Notes under the pieces: model-generated
What the model saw: the letters and a program-made list of their open reading frames with translations, nothing else
Databases searched by the model: none
What the model was told of the DNA's origin: nothing
From: Homarus americanus
Lineage: Eukaryota; Arthropoda; Malacostraca; Decapoda; Nephropidae
DNA length: 64,000 bases
Direction of reading: 5' to 3'
Assembly (NCBI RefSeq): GCF_018991925.1
Contig: NW_024725489.1
Span: forward strand, 7,115,916-7,179,915
Made by a program: the position numbers and the translations under genes
Shown: positions 1-11,042 of the stretch, piece by piece
Position numbering within the stretch: position 1 is the stretch's first letter
Layout of the letters: the number at the start of each line of letters is the position of its first letter

Positions 1-309
1 TCAACACCCGAGTGCAGGTTACTGCACCAAATGAACACCATACCACCTGGTGTCTCCATGACCACGTGAGGTCCTTCATGTCAACACCTACGGACGAGTC
101 ACTACACCCCGTGGCTTACGAGACCTTACACTATACGGCAAGAGACCAGCCCTGGCCATCAACTGTAAACTATAATAATTTGTATGTTCAATTCATGTTC
201 CTTCTCCTTTTGTCAAACGACCCACCCACCCCATGTCTTTGTATGTAATAAGTAATTTTTGTCTAAAGTATGCAGAACGTTTTCAATAAACCGTTAATTA
301 TTATTATTA

Positions 310-310
<1 letters not shown>
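1..310 (+). mobile_element. 3' end of a non-LTR retrotransposon
   Basis: The block ends with TTTCAATAAACCGTTAATTA followed by (ATT)n. The same terminus closes the LINE at 53785-55050 and, in reverse complement, the LINE at 16990-20262. A short open frame at 12-248 lies in it but has no motif I recognise. I infer a 5'-truncated 3' tail of that family or a close relative; the shared part is short, so it could also be a SINE that borrowed the tail. Confidence 0.45.

Positions 311-314
<4 letters not shown>

Positions 315-348
<34 letters not shown>
315..348. repeat. (AC)n microsatellite
   Basis: Uninterrupted AC dinucleotides directly after the LINE 3' tail. The stretch 349-850 beyond it holds only a (CT)n tract and no gene that I can support. 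Confidence 0.95.
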
Positions 349-349
<1 letters not shown>

Positions 350-574
350 CAGTATAAAAAAATACATTATAATCCACACCTTGATGGGAATAACACCTGT
401 CTACCTGTGAGTCATCTAATTCAACCCTGAACGAGAATAATCCCTCCCGTCTTTGTTGATCAGGTCGGGGGGGGAAGGAGGGGTGGGAACTAAGATGTTT
501 TCAGGCCACCAATCGTCTCTTTGTTTACCGCTGCGGGTTTTGTGTTTTGTTGCTGGAGGTGCTAGCTGGGGTCG

Positions 575-598
575 ACTCTCTCTCTCTCTCTCTCTCTC
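575..598. repeat. (CT)n microsatellite
   Basis: About 12 CT units inside otherwise unremarkable sequence. Open frames on either strand around it lack recognisable motifs. Confidence 0.9.
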
Positions 599-889
599 CC
601 ACTGTGAGGTAAAGCAGGAATAGTAGTTATAATCTTCCTTAACTTGCCAGGTGTGTTGATATACCGTTGTAACTCCGACACGTTTAATTAAGAGCCACAG
701 CTGGCGGAGGTAATTAGGTCTTTCAGGTATACAGATATGGGCTCTGGTAATTAATGAAATAATGGCACCTGAAGTACCCCCCCCTGTCACCCCCTCTCCT
801 CTCTTTCATACGGTTTCTTAACAAGTGGAATGAAGTGCATCCAATTTTGGTTGAGTCTAAAAGTAATATCGTCACCATTATGTTGCAGT

Positions 890-1246
890 TGTGGTGCTGT
901 TGTGGTGCTTAGGAGGCAATGATATTGGCCGGTGTAGGAGCTTCGTGATAAGTTCAAGACAGCTATAGAACGTATTTGGTCTAAGGGAGGGATCCCTATC
1001 ATATGTGGTGTCCTGCCTAGAGGGAGAGTTGACAATGAATGGTTGTCAAGGACAGTTGGTGTCAACGGCCGTCTTGACAGATATTGCAAGTCAATATCAG
1101 TCCCATTCATTGACAACTGGGACAACTTCTACGGCAGAAGGGATCTTTATTCTAGGGATGGGGTGCCTCTGTCTAGGGATGGGGTGGCAACCCTGGCTGG
1201 ATCTCTTGAGAGGGCAGTTCAAAAGATGTCGAAGTCTTTAAACTGA
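890..1246 (+). pseudogene. LINE ORF1 remnant with SGNH/GDSL-esterase-like domain
   Basis: A GGND motif (912-923, the block III type of SGNH hydrolases) is followed after a frameshift by a second frame ending at 1246. That frame contains ICGVLPR, YGRRDLY and a RDGVPLSRDG block near the C-terminus. In CR1-type ORF1 esterases the last block normally carries the catalytic Asp-x-x-His pair (DGxHL). Here codon 1166-1168 (CCT) gives Pro at the His position. In the family the esterase is an accessory ORF1 activity, possibly lipid or membrane related. With the frameshift between 924 and 947 and the lost His this copy is dead. The N-terminal part of ORF1 is not recognisable. Confidence 0.65.
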
Positions 1247-1391
1247 TAGGGGAACATGTGAGCACAGGGGTGCAGGAAACTGCAGTGGGAATGGGAAAAC
1301 AAAGTGAATGGTTACAGGGAAATAGTACTAGGAATTATGACAAAACTAAATTAGGCAAGGGAGGACTCAGAACACGACTAACTTAAATGTC

Positions 1392-2040
1392 TACTACACA
1401 AACATTAGAAGTATGAGAAACAAAATGGATGATATTAGGGCCTTGGTATGTACCGAAAAAAATCTATATAATGCATTCACCGAAACATGGATAAACCTAG
1501 ACTCACGTGAGTAACCTGTCGAATACCAAATTGCAGGTTACAAATTATTCCATACCGATAGGCAGATTAGGAAAGGAGACGGAGTAGCAATCTATGTCAG
1601 GAATAATCTGAAGTGTGAAATAAATAAGGAAATCAAAACTGAGCGGAATACTGAAACAATTTGGATAGAATTAATCAAAGGTCGGGAAAAATTAATCACA
1701 TAGCAAAGTCTGTATAGTCGGCGACTTTAACTTTAGCCAAATAGATTGGACTGACTTTACAGGTAACTCAGAATCAGAGGATTTTCTTGAAACGATCCAG
1801 GACTGTTTCCTAAGTCAACATATAACCGAACCCACCCGGGGTAATAATATACTTGATTTACTTCTGTCAAACAGAGAAAACCTCATTAGTAATGACGAGG
1901 TAGGAAACGAACTTGCAAAGAGCGATCACAAAGAAATTAGATTCCAGTTAGAATTTCAGGACAGCCGTAAGAAAAATTCCACTAAAGTCCTAGATTTCAG
2001 AAGGGCAAACTTTGATAAGTTGATAGAGGCTAGGGGGTGA
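1392..2040 (+). pseudogene. LINE APE-type endonuclease domain (broken)
   Basis: The first segment reads YTNIRSMRNK and then TETWI, the early endonuclease motifs that carry the Asn and the Glu. It is interrupted by TAA at 1512-1514. The second segment, in another frame, contains GDFNF (near 1722-1737), a TRGNNILDLLLSN stretch and the terminal SDH motif (about 1921-1929), followed by a stop at 2038-2040. In intact elements this enzyme nicks the target DNA to prime reverse transcription. A frameshift near 1700 separates the segments, and the RT continues in a third frame. Confidence 0.75.
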
Positions 2041-4151
2041 ACTACATGACCTCACATGAGGTGACCTCACTCAATGTACCCACAGAGGGGGACCTCACCT
2101 TACCTGGAGACCTGACGGTTGAGATTGACCTGAAAACGAAATCTGAGGTTGCCAAGATCCAAGACAACATAAATAATGAGTTACTTAATGCACAAAGGCA
2201 GAACATACCATACAAAAAACTCAGATCAAACAACAATGACCCTAAATGGATAAATAATTATTTACAAAACATTATTGGACAAAGGAAGGCTATAGATAGG
2301 CGAATGAATCGTGGTGAAGTTTACCTCCGAGATTACTATGAGTTATTGGCCGATAAGGTTAAGACCGAGATAAGAAAAGCAAAGAGGAATAATGAACTGA
2401 AGGTAGCAAGGGAGGCGAAGTCAAACTCCAAGGGATTCTATCAAATGTATCAAACTAAAACAAGAGAAAAGATTGGACCAATACCGTCAGCTACTGGCGA
2501 GCTAACTGATAACAACGGAGAAATGAGCAATAATCTGAATAAATATTTTTCAACAGTTTTCACCACAGAAAATTTAAACATGATACCCGAAGCTCCGACT
2601 CTATACAGAGATAGTGAAGAAAATAAATTAAGCGAGATAAAAGTGACTAGTAACGATGTTAGTAAGCAAGTACACAAACTAAAGCCTAATAAGTCACAAG
2701 TTCCCGATGAGATATTTGCCAGAGTATTAAAGGAATGTAAGGAAGAGCTTAGTATGCCCTTAGCAAAGTTGTTTAACATGTCCTTAAAAGCAGGTGTAGT
2801 ACCAGAATCCTGGAGGATAGTGAATGTAATACAGATTTTCAAGAAGGGAGATAGATCACTATCCTCTAACTACTGTCCAAACAGTCTAACATCAATTGTA
2901 GGCAAATTACTGGACGCAATCATTTCAAACTCTATCAGAAATCACCTGGAGAAGCACAAGTTGATCAGTGATTCCCAACATGGCTTCACAAGCGGGCGTT
3001 CATGTCTTACTAATCTATTGACATTCTTTTCATCAGTTTTTGAATCAGTGGACGAGGGGCACAATTATGATGTGGTATATCTCGACTTTAACAAAGCCTT
3101 CGACAGAGTCCCCCACGAAAGACTAATAAGAAAAGTGGAGGCTCATGGCATTAAAGGTGATATTCTAAAATGGATTAGGGCGTGGTTACAGGACAGAAAA
3201 CAGGGAATGAGTATTAACGGCACTAAATCCCATTAGAGCAACGTCACTAGTGGAGTTCGGCAAGGCTCAGTACTTGGACCATTATTATTTATTATATACA
3301 TAAGCGACATAGATATTGGCGTAGACAGCAACATAAGTAAATTTGCTGATGACACTAAAATAGGACGTGTAATTAAATCTGACGAGGACTCCGCAAAACT
3401 ACAGGATAATCTATACAAATTTTTCGATTGGTCTGAAAAATGGCAGATCAAATTCAATGTGGACAAATGCAAAGTACTCAGTATAGGAGATGTAAACAGG
3501 GAAACCAGATACCAAATGAACAACGATGATATTGAGAAATCCGACTGCGAGAGAGATTTAGGAGTAATGATGAGTAGGAATCTTAAACCAAGTCAACAAT
3601 GTGTATTTGTTCGAAACAAAGCTAATAAAGTACTAGGGTTCATACAAAGGAGTGTTAGTTACAAGATTAGCGAGGTCATCTTAAAACTATATCTTGCGCT
3701 TGTGAGACCTCACTTGGATTACGCAGTTCAATTCTGGTCACCGTATTACAGAATGGATATAGAATTCTTGGAAAGAATTGAGAGGGGAATGACAAGACTA
3801 ATCCCGGGCATTAGGAACCTTGAGTACTGAGACAGGTTAAAGCATCTTAATTTGCACTCCCTCGAGAGACGTAGAGTGAGGGGCGACATGATCGAGGTGT
3901 ATAAATGGAAGTCGGGACTAAAGAAAGGGGACATTACAAAGGTACTCAAGCTATCCAACCAGGAGCGAACTCGTAACGATGGTTTTAAATTAGACAAATT
4001 TAGATTTAGGCTCAAAATAGGTAAACATTGATTTGGAAATAGAGTAGTGGACGACTGGAACAAGTTACCAAATATCATCATTTACTCGAATATGCTGTAT
4101 AGCTTCAAACATAGGTTGGATGGATATATGAGCAACAGGGTCTGGGTGTAA
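2037..4151 (+). pseudogene. CR1-like reverse transcriptase ORF with three stops
   Basis: One frame runs through the whole region. It carries the pre-RT linker, YLDFNKAFDRVPHERL (RT motif A), VRQGSVLGPLLFIIYISDID, the catalytic FADD box (3342-3353) and the conserved LALVRPHLDYAVQFWSP region of the thumb and C-terminal part. In-frame stops lie at 3234-3236 (TAG, where the sister copy has TGG for Trp), 3828-3830 (TGA) and 4029-4031 (TGA). The frame is open upstream to 2034 but no start is needed, because this would be one polyprotein with the endonuclease. The stretch 2041-2130 just after the frame change is acidic and poorly conserved, possibly a local rearrangement. The active-site Asp pair is intact in this copy. 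Confidence 0.85.
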
Positions 4152-4217
4152 ATGGGACTGCCCAGTATGGGCCAATTGGCCCGCTGCAGTTTTCTCCATT
4201 CTTATGTTCTTATATTC

Positions 4218-4446
<229 letters not shown>

Positions 4447-5151
4447 TAAAGAACTATAAAGAATAAAACAAAATAAAAATAAATAAATAAATAGTGATAA
4501 ACGCTATATGTATGTTGTGTTATCAACTAAGAGAAACAATTGAGACCCTGCAATTGTGTGTAAATGAGGCAGAAAGACGGATCAGCAATCTGGGACTTGG
4601 GCAAAATTTTCGTGATGCCAAATAGGAATAGTTTAGTTTCGTAAGAAATGAAGAAAAGACCATTAGGGTTTACAAACTTAAGCCATAAACTTGTATGAAT
4701 GTCGCTTCCAGTTCACATCTAATCAGTTCGATTCCAAGTTGTTACCGGATGTTTTATACAAAAACTGACGATTTTGGGTTAAAGCTTTTGGCATTCTCCA
4801 CTTTTTGCACTTGAGACATCTACCTTTCTGAGGGGCGGTACAAATTAGTTAAACACTTGTGACGTCTCAGTTTAAAGAACAAGTTTTTGTTATTATAAGT
4901 GATTTAATACACTTGATCACTTCACATGTGGTACCACTGTATTGCCACACCATTAACGTCTCTTCACCCTGCCTTCAAGATGCTCTCGTTACTGTTTTCA
5001 GCTACTAAGCATAACAGCATCAGCAAGCCTTCTCTCCCAGTGAGAGAAAGCACCCCGGCACCAAGAAGCATCCTAGCATCAAGCAGCACCCCAGCCCCAG
5101 ACCCCCCCAGGGAGAGCCTACCCCAGTATACAGCCCATGTGTTGTATTGTA
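4447..5151. other. Unassigned sequence upstream of the LTR element
   Basis: AT-rich DNA with no recognisable gene. A Pro/Ser-rich open frame at 4926-5168 lacks family features and runs into the LTR, so I do not call it. Confidence 0.5.
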
Positions 5152-5519
5152 TGCATCATGCTTCGTGACGTCATTGTTAGTTAGCCCCTGGGCAGGTCTG
5201 CCCTGGAGAGCTAAGCAGTCTTTAGCTAGACACCACACAGTTCTGATCTAACACCGAGCATTTGAAGGAGAGACCACTTCAGTCCTAACAGATCTAACTC
5301 TAAGTATAACCTCAGAACTAAAATCTCTAACACTGCTCTCGCCTCAGTACTAGATCAAGTGCCCAGCATCCTCTGTAGATACAAGTGTAAATATATACAT
5401 ATATACATATAACAACTTGTATCCGTCCATCCATCTTCGGGAAGTGAACTAAGATAGACTTTTGTGAACGATTCTACAAACTTCTAGATATAAGTGTGAG
5501 CCTTCAGGAGAAGTTTACA
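5152..5519 (+). repeat. 5' LTR (R/U5 side; perhaps truncated)
   Basis: It starts TG (5152), ends CA (5519) and matches 13416-13637 plus 14779-14897 at roughly 90% by eye, with small indels. Similarity to the 3' copy ends abruptly at 5152. If the 3' LTR really starts near 12884, this copy has lost about 530 bp of U3. If both LTRs start here they are about 370 bp long. Confidence 0.75.
5166..5173. promoter_or_regulatory. CRE palindrome in the 5' LTR
   Basis: A perfect TGACGTCA, the CREB/ATF consensus, is present at the same place in the 3' LTR (13430-13437). Conservation in both LTRs fits a promoter element; function is inferred. Confidence 0.5.
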
Positions 5520-5520
5520 G

Positions 5521-5538
5521 TGGTGGCAGCCTTTAAGG
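5521..5538 (+). other. Candidate primer-binding site
   Basis: TGGTGGCAGCC begins one base after the LTR's terminal CA, the position where a tRNA primer anneals to start minus-strand synthesis. It begins with TGG, as needed to pair with the tRNA CCA end. The tRNA species was not determined. Confidence 0.6.
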
Positions 5539-5539
5539 G

Positions 5540-6178
5540 ATCATATCTAACCTTAGAAGAGAATTAAAGTGTCTACAACTTCATATAAGTTACGACAACT
5601 CATCTACCTACGTCTACAAACGTTCACTTCAACGTTCAACACCGGGTCCACAAGTAACAGGACAACTCATACCTGATTTATCCCTACTGAGTTCCTGAGT
5701 AACAAGTGCTCAGTACAGACGTCAACAGCAGTGAGCAACGTCTAGTGGAAAGCCAGTGTACAGTTCTACAACGTCTTCAGTGACGCCGTGACAGACGCAT
5801 AAACACGTCATTAAACAACGTCAACTACCACTTCTTCAGTGACGCACCAGAAGGAGGAGCAGCTACCACCCGCAACCTTGACAGCCAGCATCAGCTGAGA
5901 AGAGTACACAGCTTAACTACTGAACAACCTTGAGAGCGACGGAGTCAGACCCTCCTCCTCACTCACCGCCTGCTCTTACTCCTTACTCATTGCCTGTTAT
6001 TACTTCTGACCAGGTTAAGTAGCATTCGCATTAATTGTACTCATTGTTAATTAACCAGTGAAGTGTTGAGTTCATGACTTACCTGAGGAGTAATTTTTCT
6101 TTAGTCATTCTGTTCTTGTAATTTGGACAATTTACAGACATACAGTATGTTATATTTTGTGTAGCCAACGCTCTCTCT
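5540..6178 (+). other. Leader between primer-binding site and gag
   Basis: About 640 bp without a convincing open frame. It contains several near-repeats of an ACGTCAACAACGT-like motif around 5715-5835. By position it is the untranslated leader, where packaging signals would be expected. Confidence 0.45.
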
Positions 6179-7211
6179 ATGCCACATACTCATAATTTAA
6201 GACGTAGATCGTCTAGTGTTCCTGTCACCTCAGTGTTCAAAAGGTTTAGGAAACCAGTTAGGAGAGCCAGCTTAAACATGTCTTGTCCAACCACCCCTCC
6301 ACCCACCCAGGTGATAAACCACACCTAAACCAATCTCGACCTCTAGTACCCATTCTTTTCAGGGGAATTAAGCGAGATTGAGGCTTAGTTTGCCAACAGT
6401 GTAGAATATGCTAGGTCTAAGTGTTCAGGTACGAACCCAACAGATCTTCAGATCATTAACTGTGCCCACAATCTCATTAACCACAAGGATTCTCAATCTG
6501 AAGCAAGGTACATTGCCAAATATGGAGAAATGAGTAAGATCTCTACCTGGGATGAATTTAAGAAAGCTTGATTATTTGACAATGGAACGGAACTCTGCCG
6601 AAAAACTCTCGCAGTTTTTAGTGTGTGTTGATCGCGCAAGACAAAACTTACTTAACTCACACACAAAGTCTACATGACTAGACCTACCTTCAGTTAACAG
6701 CAGTAAGCCTGGGACGAGTGCTGAGTCCATTGTCAAGTTTTTACAATTTAGTATCATTTTACGTAATGTTCCTATACAGGTTAGGCGTAATGTGTCTGAA
6801 GCCATTACAACTCCTGATATTACATTCATGGAGTTTCAGGAACTTATTAATCATAAGGGAGGATTTTCTAAGGACGCTTTGGTCTATACAGTAACAAGTA
6901 CACCCAAGGACAACAATGAATCGTCCACAGGTGCAAAAAACAGAAACCTAAATAAAAAGGGACCAATAGTTTGTCACTTTTGTGGAGTCCCTGGTCACAT
7001 TAAACCAAAATGTCCAAGTATTAATTCTCACCATACTGTTTCAGCGGCTCCTGACGGATATGCTCCTGTTACGGGCTACAAGACTATTACACCTTCTGCA
7101 CAGGGTACGGGTTCACAACCTCAGTCACAGCCTAGGAAGAGTCAGTCAGCTCCGGCACCAGGGAACAAGTACTGTTTCATCCACAAAGTCTGGACACACG
7201 ACACACTTTAG
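6179..7211 (+). pseudogene. gag: gag-like gene with CCHC zinc knuckle (broken)
   Basis: A 49-codon basic, Arg-rich frame (6179-6328, with a run RRRSSSVP) may be the N-terminus. It is followed by a stretch with stops, then an open frame 6792-7211. That frame holds a C-x2-C-x4-H-x4-C zinc knuckle (C at 6972, HF, C, GVPG, H, IKPK, C), the nucleic-acid-binding signature of a retroelement nucleocapsid. The tail is rich in Pro, Gln and Ser. In the family Gag forms the particle and packages RNA. The capsid part between 6330 and 6790 is only loosely recognisable and contains several stops. Confidence 0.65.
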
Positions 7212-7322
7212 TGCCATAGAGTTCAACAGTTCCTTCAGCCACAGGTGAACTCTAACAGTAACACAGTTGTTCTTCCACAACGGGAAATCTACAGTTTGCC
7301 TCCTCAAGTAACCACTTAAATA

Positions 7323-8255
7323 ATGATATTTTATAAATTTCCAGTACCTGTGATTCACAGGTGTTGTCTTTATCCCAGATCTTTAACATCTTTCTCCAGG
7401 CGCGAGGGAGAACAGGTGTGGGGTCAAGTGGGTCAGACTAATATTTCAGTCTTTTTAGATACAGGTGCTGAAGTTAATGTCATAGATTCGCATGTTTTAA
7501 ATACTTTAGCTAAGGATTCCTATTCTTGGACAGACATTCAACTACCTCGTATTACAGGTATAGATGGCCCAGGAGTTAACGTTATAGTGGCGACACAGCT
7601 TAGGTTTAAATTGGGGAATACTCATATAGATTGTTTAACCTATGTGGCGGACGGAATCTCCATTCCAGGACATTTGTTAGTCGGCTTCCCGACGATGAAA
7701 GCTCACTGTATAGTAATAGTCCCTCATGAGAATTTAATTACTGTCATCCAAATTTTTTTTAGTTTAGCCGCGTATGTACGCCAAACTCCTAATACCGTAC
7801 GGAATTACAGATTAACCGACGCGTCGTCTGAAGTTAACGAGGTTTCTGTCCCGACTAATTTAGGTAGACAGATTCTCTCACACGGAAATGACCAATTAGG
7901 GGAAGTCGTCAATTCGGCGGTGGGGGCTGGCACACAAACTAACACTTATTACTTCTCTGGCGTGGGCCCGGGGAAACTAACACATGATGTACACTTGAGC
8001 CCTGATCAGTTAACCTCAGTTTCCCTCAAGCTAGATGCTAATTGGTTAGAGCAACGGGGTCTCGCTCATACTAATCCTAGGTTTAAGGTTTGCTGTCTCG
8101 CTGAGCCATCCACGGTGAAGGCGAGAGGGATTAATATAGACTGTTCGCTACACCAGAATCATGATGGAACGGTGAAACTCTACCTGGCCAGTAAACTCCC
8201 CTTTCCATCAATGTCTCAGGCGTGGTACGAAGGTTGTTTTATTCTCTGTTCTTAA
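7323..8255 (+). pseudogene. pol: Retropepsin domain of pol
   Basis: This frame contains the aspartic protease signature FLDTGAEVNVID (DTGA at 7458-7469) followed by the expected hydrophobic flap and strand region and a LLVGFPTMKAH block. The enzyme would cleave Gag-Pol. It lies in the same frame as the zinc-knuckle ORF, separated by stops at 7209-7211 and 7318-7320. The frame then runs on past the protease to 8255, where a frameshift near 8230 appears to divert it. The 310-codon length includes linker sequence before the RT. Confidence 0.75.
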
Positions 8256-8429
8256 GGGATCCATTAAGGACGAAGAACTCAATGATTTTCAAGTCGCTGT
8301 AACTAACATAGTGCCTAATGTACTCACAACACAATGTGATACTGAACAATCATCTGACCCCAGAACAACAACTCCTCCTCCTTTAATTAACGCTAGCCAC
8401 ATTCCTCCTATAGGATCACCAAGGCCTTA

Positions 8430-9400
8430 CCTACACTGTTAGATTTGCTCAACAAATACAGGTCAGGCATAGCACTTAAGGGAGAACCTCTGGGACAGAC
8501 CCACCTTGTTCAACACCACATTAACTTGCAACCCGGCACTAATCTCATCTACATACCTGCATACCGCCTCCCTCATTCACAGAGAGCAACGGTAGACAAG
8601 TGTGTAGAGGACATGCTTGCCCAAGGCGTAATACAAGCATCGAATTCACCTTGGAATTCTCCATTGCTACTTGACCCAAAGCCAGACTCTTAACAGAGTC
8701 ACTATCCCCGACCGTTCCCCGATGCCTTTGTTGGGAGATCTGTTGAAGAGTCTAGGTCATAGTAAATTTTTTTCAACCCTGAACTTGCTATCAGGTTTCT
8801 GGCAAGTGCCATTGGACGAGGAAAGTCGACCCTTAACGGCCTCCAATACACCCTCGGGACATTGGGAATTCCTATGCGTGCCTTTTGGACTACATAGTAG
8901 CTCGATTACGTTTACTAGGCTGATGACAAGTATCTTTCTCCCCATTTTGGCTCTGAAGTCCTAGTGTACCTGGATGATATAATTATCATGTCTCCAGACG
9001 TTTCCTCACACCTCGTGAGATTGGAACATGTGTTAGCTAAACTACAAGATGCCAATTTAAAGTTAAAATTGTCAAAATGTAAGTTTTGACAACCTAGAAT
9101 ACAATATTTAGGGCATGTGGTTGACCAAGATGGAGTTAGTGTAGATGCTATCAAAGTTGAGGCCATCAGTAAATATCCTATACCACAGTTTGCAGATGAT
9201 GTACGCTCTTCAATTGGTATGACGGGTTTTTATCGTTCCTTTATACAGGGATTTTAAAAAATAGCTCCTCCCTTAACTGATTTACTTAAGAAAGATGTAC
9301 CTTTCAAGTGGGAAGAACAGCAACATTGTGCTTTTGTTGAATTGAAAGACCGCCTCACTAGAGCGCCCACCCTTTGTTTTCCAAACTTTTCAAAACCTTT
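8430..9400 (+). pseudogene. pol: Gypsy-type reverse transcriptase of pol
   Basis: The first segment (frame ending 8693) has the pre-RT PAYRLPHSQRATV and SPWNSPLLL motifs. The second frame (8671-8964) has the FSTLNLLSGFWQVPLDEESR motif A region, where the usual LDL reads LNL so that the motif A Asp is Asn, and a VPFGL block. The third segment carries the YLDD catalytic box (8967-8978) and the LSKCKF and IQYLGHVV connection motifs. Stops occur near 9087 and 9256. In life it would copy the element RNA. Two frame changes, the stops and the Asp-to-Asn change make this copy non-functional. Confidence 0.85.
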
Positions 9401-9937
9401 TATGATAACCACAGACGCCAGCTATAGTGGGTTAGGGGCAGTGTTAACACAAGAGAGTAAAAGGAAGCAACTTTAGCTGTGTTATGGCCTGTAAAGAAGT
9501 ATCGCGATTATGTGTATGGATATCCAATTGTTGTAACTACAAAACATAAACCTCTTGTCAGTTTGTTTAACATTAAAGATCTGTCAGGAAAGTTTGCCAG
9601 ATGGTTTCTCACTATTCAGGAGTTCAAACCATTGCTTAAGTATTTGGAAGGTAGGAATAATTTTGTGGCAGACGAGTTATCTAGGCATGTTGCACTAACA
9701 CATATGTTTCCTTCAATTAAAGTTGACCGGGTACGTGCGGCGCAGGAAGCTGATCCTACGTGGTCACATATATTGTCTTATCTAATAGGTAGTACACCTA
9801 ATCTAGACATTAAACCTACTGTTCCTATTCGTGAATTTGTTGTTCACGATAATGTTCTTTGCCGGCACACCAAACATGGTGTCCCTGCTCGTACTGTAAC
9901 TCAATCATACCTGCTCCGCTTGTATATGAGCTACTAG
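9400..9937 (+). pseudogene. pol: RNase H domain of pol
   Basis: A TTDASYSGLGAVLTQE motif (about 9409-9456) supplies the first catalytic Asp. After a frame break near 9470 the frame 9479-9937 continues with VTTKHKPLVSLF and NNFVADELSRH, the latter holding the last conserved Asp of Gypsy RNase H. The same frame leads into the integrase linker. The enzyme degrades the RNA strand of the RNA-DNA hybrid. The frame ends at 9937 where the integrase resumes in another frame. Confidence 0.8.
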
Positions 9938-10935
9938 TCGTTATGCATGACACTCCACAACTAGCTCACCCAGGCAAGGGCAGATGCATTAAACAGATGC
10001 AGTTAAAGTACTTTTGGCCCAAGATGGCTAAACAGATTTCAGAGAATGTGGACAATTGTCAAGTTTGTAACGAGAATGAAGGTACTACGTTAGCACCTCT
10101 CCCCGTTCTCAAATATCCTACAGCCTCTCGACTTTGGGAGAAGGTTAGCATGGATGTTTTAGGTGGTCTACTAGGGACCCATCATAATAATAAATATATT
10201 TTAGTTATGATAGACATGTCTACACGTTACTGTGAACTAGCACCTGTCCCTGAATAAAGCGCAGAGACAGCTGCCCGAGCCTTTAAGAGTCGTATTCTCG
10301 ACAGGCATGACACTCTTAACGTTCTACTTACAGATAACGGAGGTGAATTTAACAACGCGCTTTTAACTAAATTATGTGAACTGTATCACACTAATAAATG
10401 TAATAACACAGCCCATCAGCCTGCAGCCAACGGGATGGCCGAACGGCTTAACATGAAGGTTCTTAATCATGTTCGTACTAACTTGAATTTTACTAACACG
10501 AACTGGGATGAGTGTATGTCTGACGTACAAAGTTCCATTAACAGTTCTTATCATGAATCCATAGGCGACACACCACACTTCACTTATGATAGACGACTTC
10601 CATTCGAGGTTGAAGTAGGGAGACAGCGAATTTTCGGTGACGATTTCATCGGCGAACGGTATCGACAGTCCAAACTAATTCACCAGCGAATCACGGATGA
10701 GTTAGAAAAAGCGGCCAATGCATTTACCGCCGAACGGAATAAAAATACACGACCCATTGGTGATGTCGTAGGTCGTCTAGCTATGGTTAAAAATTATGCA
10801 AAATCCAAAATGGACCCTTGTTCGTCGGTCCATATAGAATTGTGCAACACGAGTCGGGTCATAGGTACCAGTTGAAACACATACATACAAAGGAAACAAG
10901 ACTCAAGGAGCAGCCCAGTCACATAGTGCCCCTGA
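9859..10935 (+). pseudogene. pol: Integrase domain of pol
   Basis: An HHCC zinc-binding module is visible: a His pair in MHDTPQLAHPGK, then YFWPKM and CQVC. The catalytic core follows, with SMDVLGG (first Asp), LLTDNGGEFNN (second Asp) and ANGMAERLN (Glu). A stop at 10255-10257 interrupts the core. The C-terminal GPYRIVQHESGHRYQLK module, which normally aids DNA binding, lies in another frame that starts at 10818. In the family this enzyme inserts the cDNA. All three catalytic acids are still readable despite one stop and one frameshift near 10815. Confidence 0.85.
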
Positions 10936-11042
10936 ACCTTGTGTCACCCCAACTGATCTTTCTTCTCCTACATGTCAATTGTGTACCTGATCCACGTGTG
11001 AGGGACATTGATGTTCTAGTGAGTAACCTTACTTGCAGAACC

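Larger units (their letters stand above)
850..4215 (+). mobile_element. CR1-like LINE, nearly full length, degenerate
   Basis: Three parts lie in the order typical of CR1-clade LINEs: an ORF1 with an SGNH-esterase-like domain (to 1246), an APE-type endonuclease (1392-2040) and an RT (2037-4151). A 3' untranslated end with TTCTTATGTTCTTATATTC then runs into (AAT)n. The RT matches the second copy at 15277-16420 closely in both DNA and protein. The element is inactive: there is a frameshift in ORF1, a stop and a frameshift in the endonuclease, a frame change at the endonuclease-RT boundary and three stops in the RT. The CR1 assignment rests on the ORF1 esterase plus RT style; an L2-type placement is possible. 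The 5' limit is approximate. Confidence 0.8.

Noticed and set aside
416..1125. Minus-strand open frames at 416-1125
   Set aside because: They are antisense to the CR1-like ORF1 remnant or lie in low-complexity DNA, without recognisable motifs.
4926..5168. Small Pro/Ser-rich protein gene upstream of the LTR
   Set aside because: No family features, and the frame runs into the LTR sequence.
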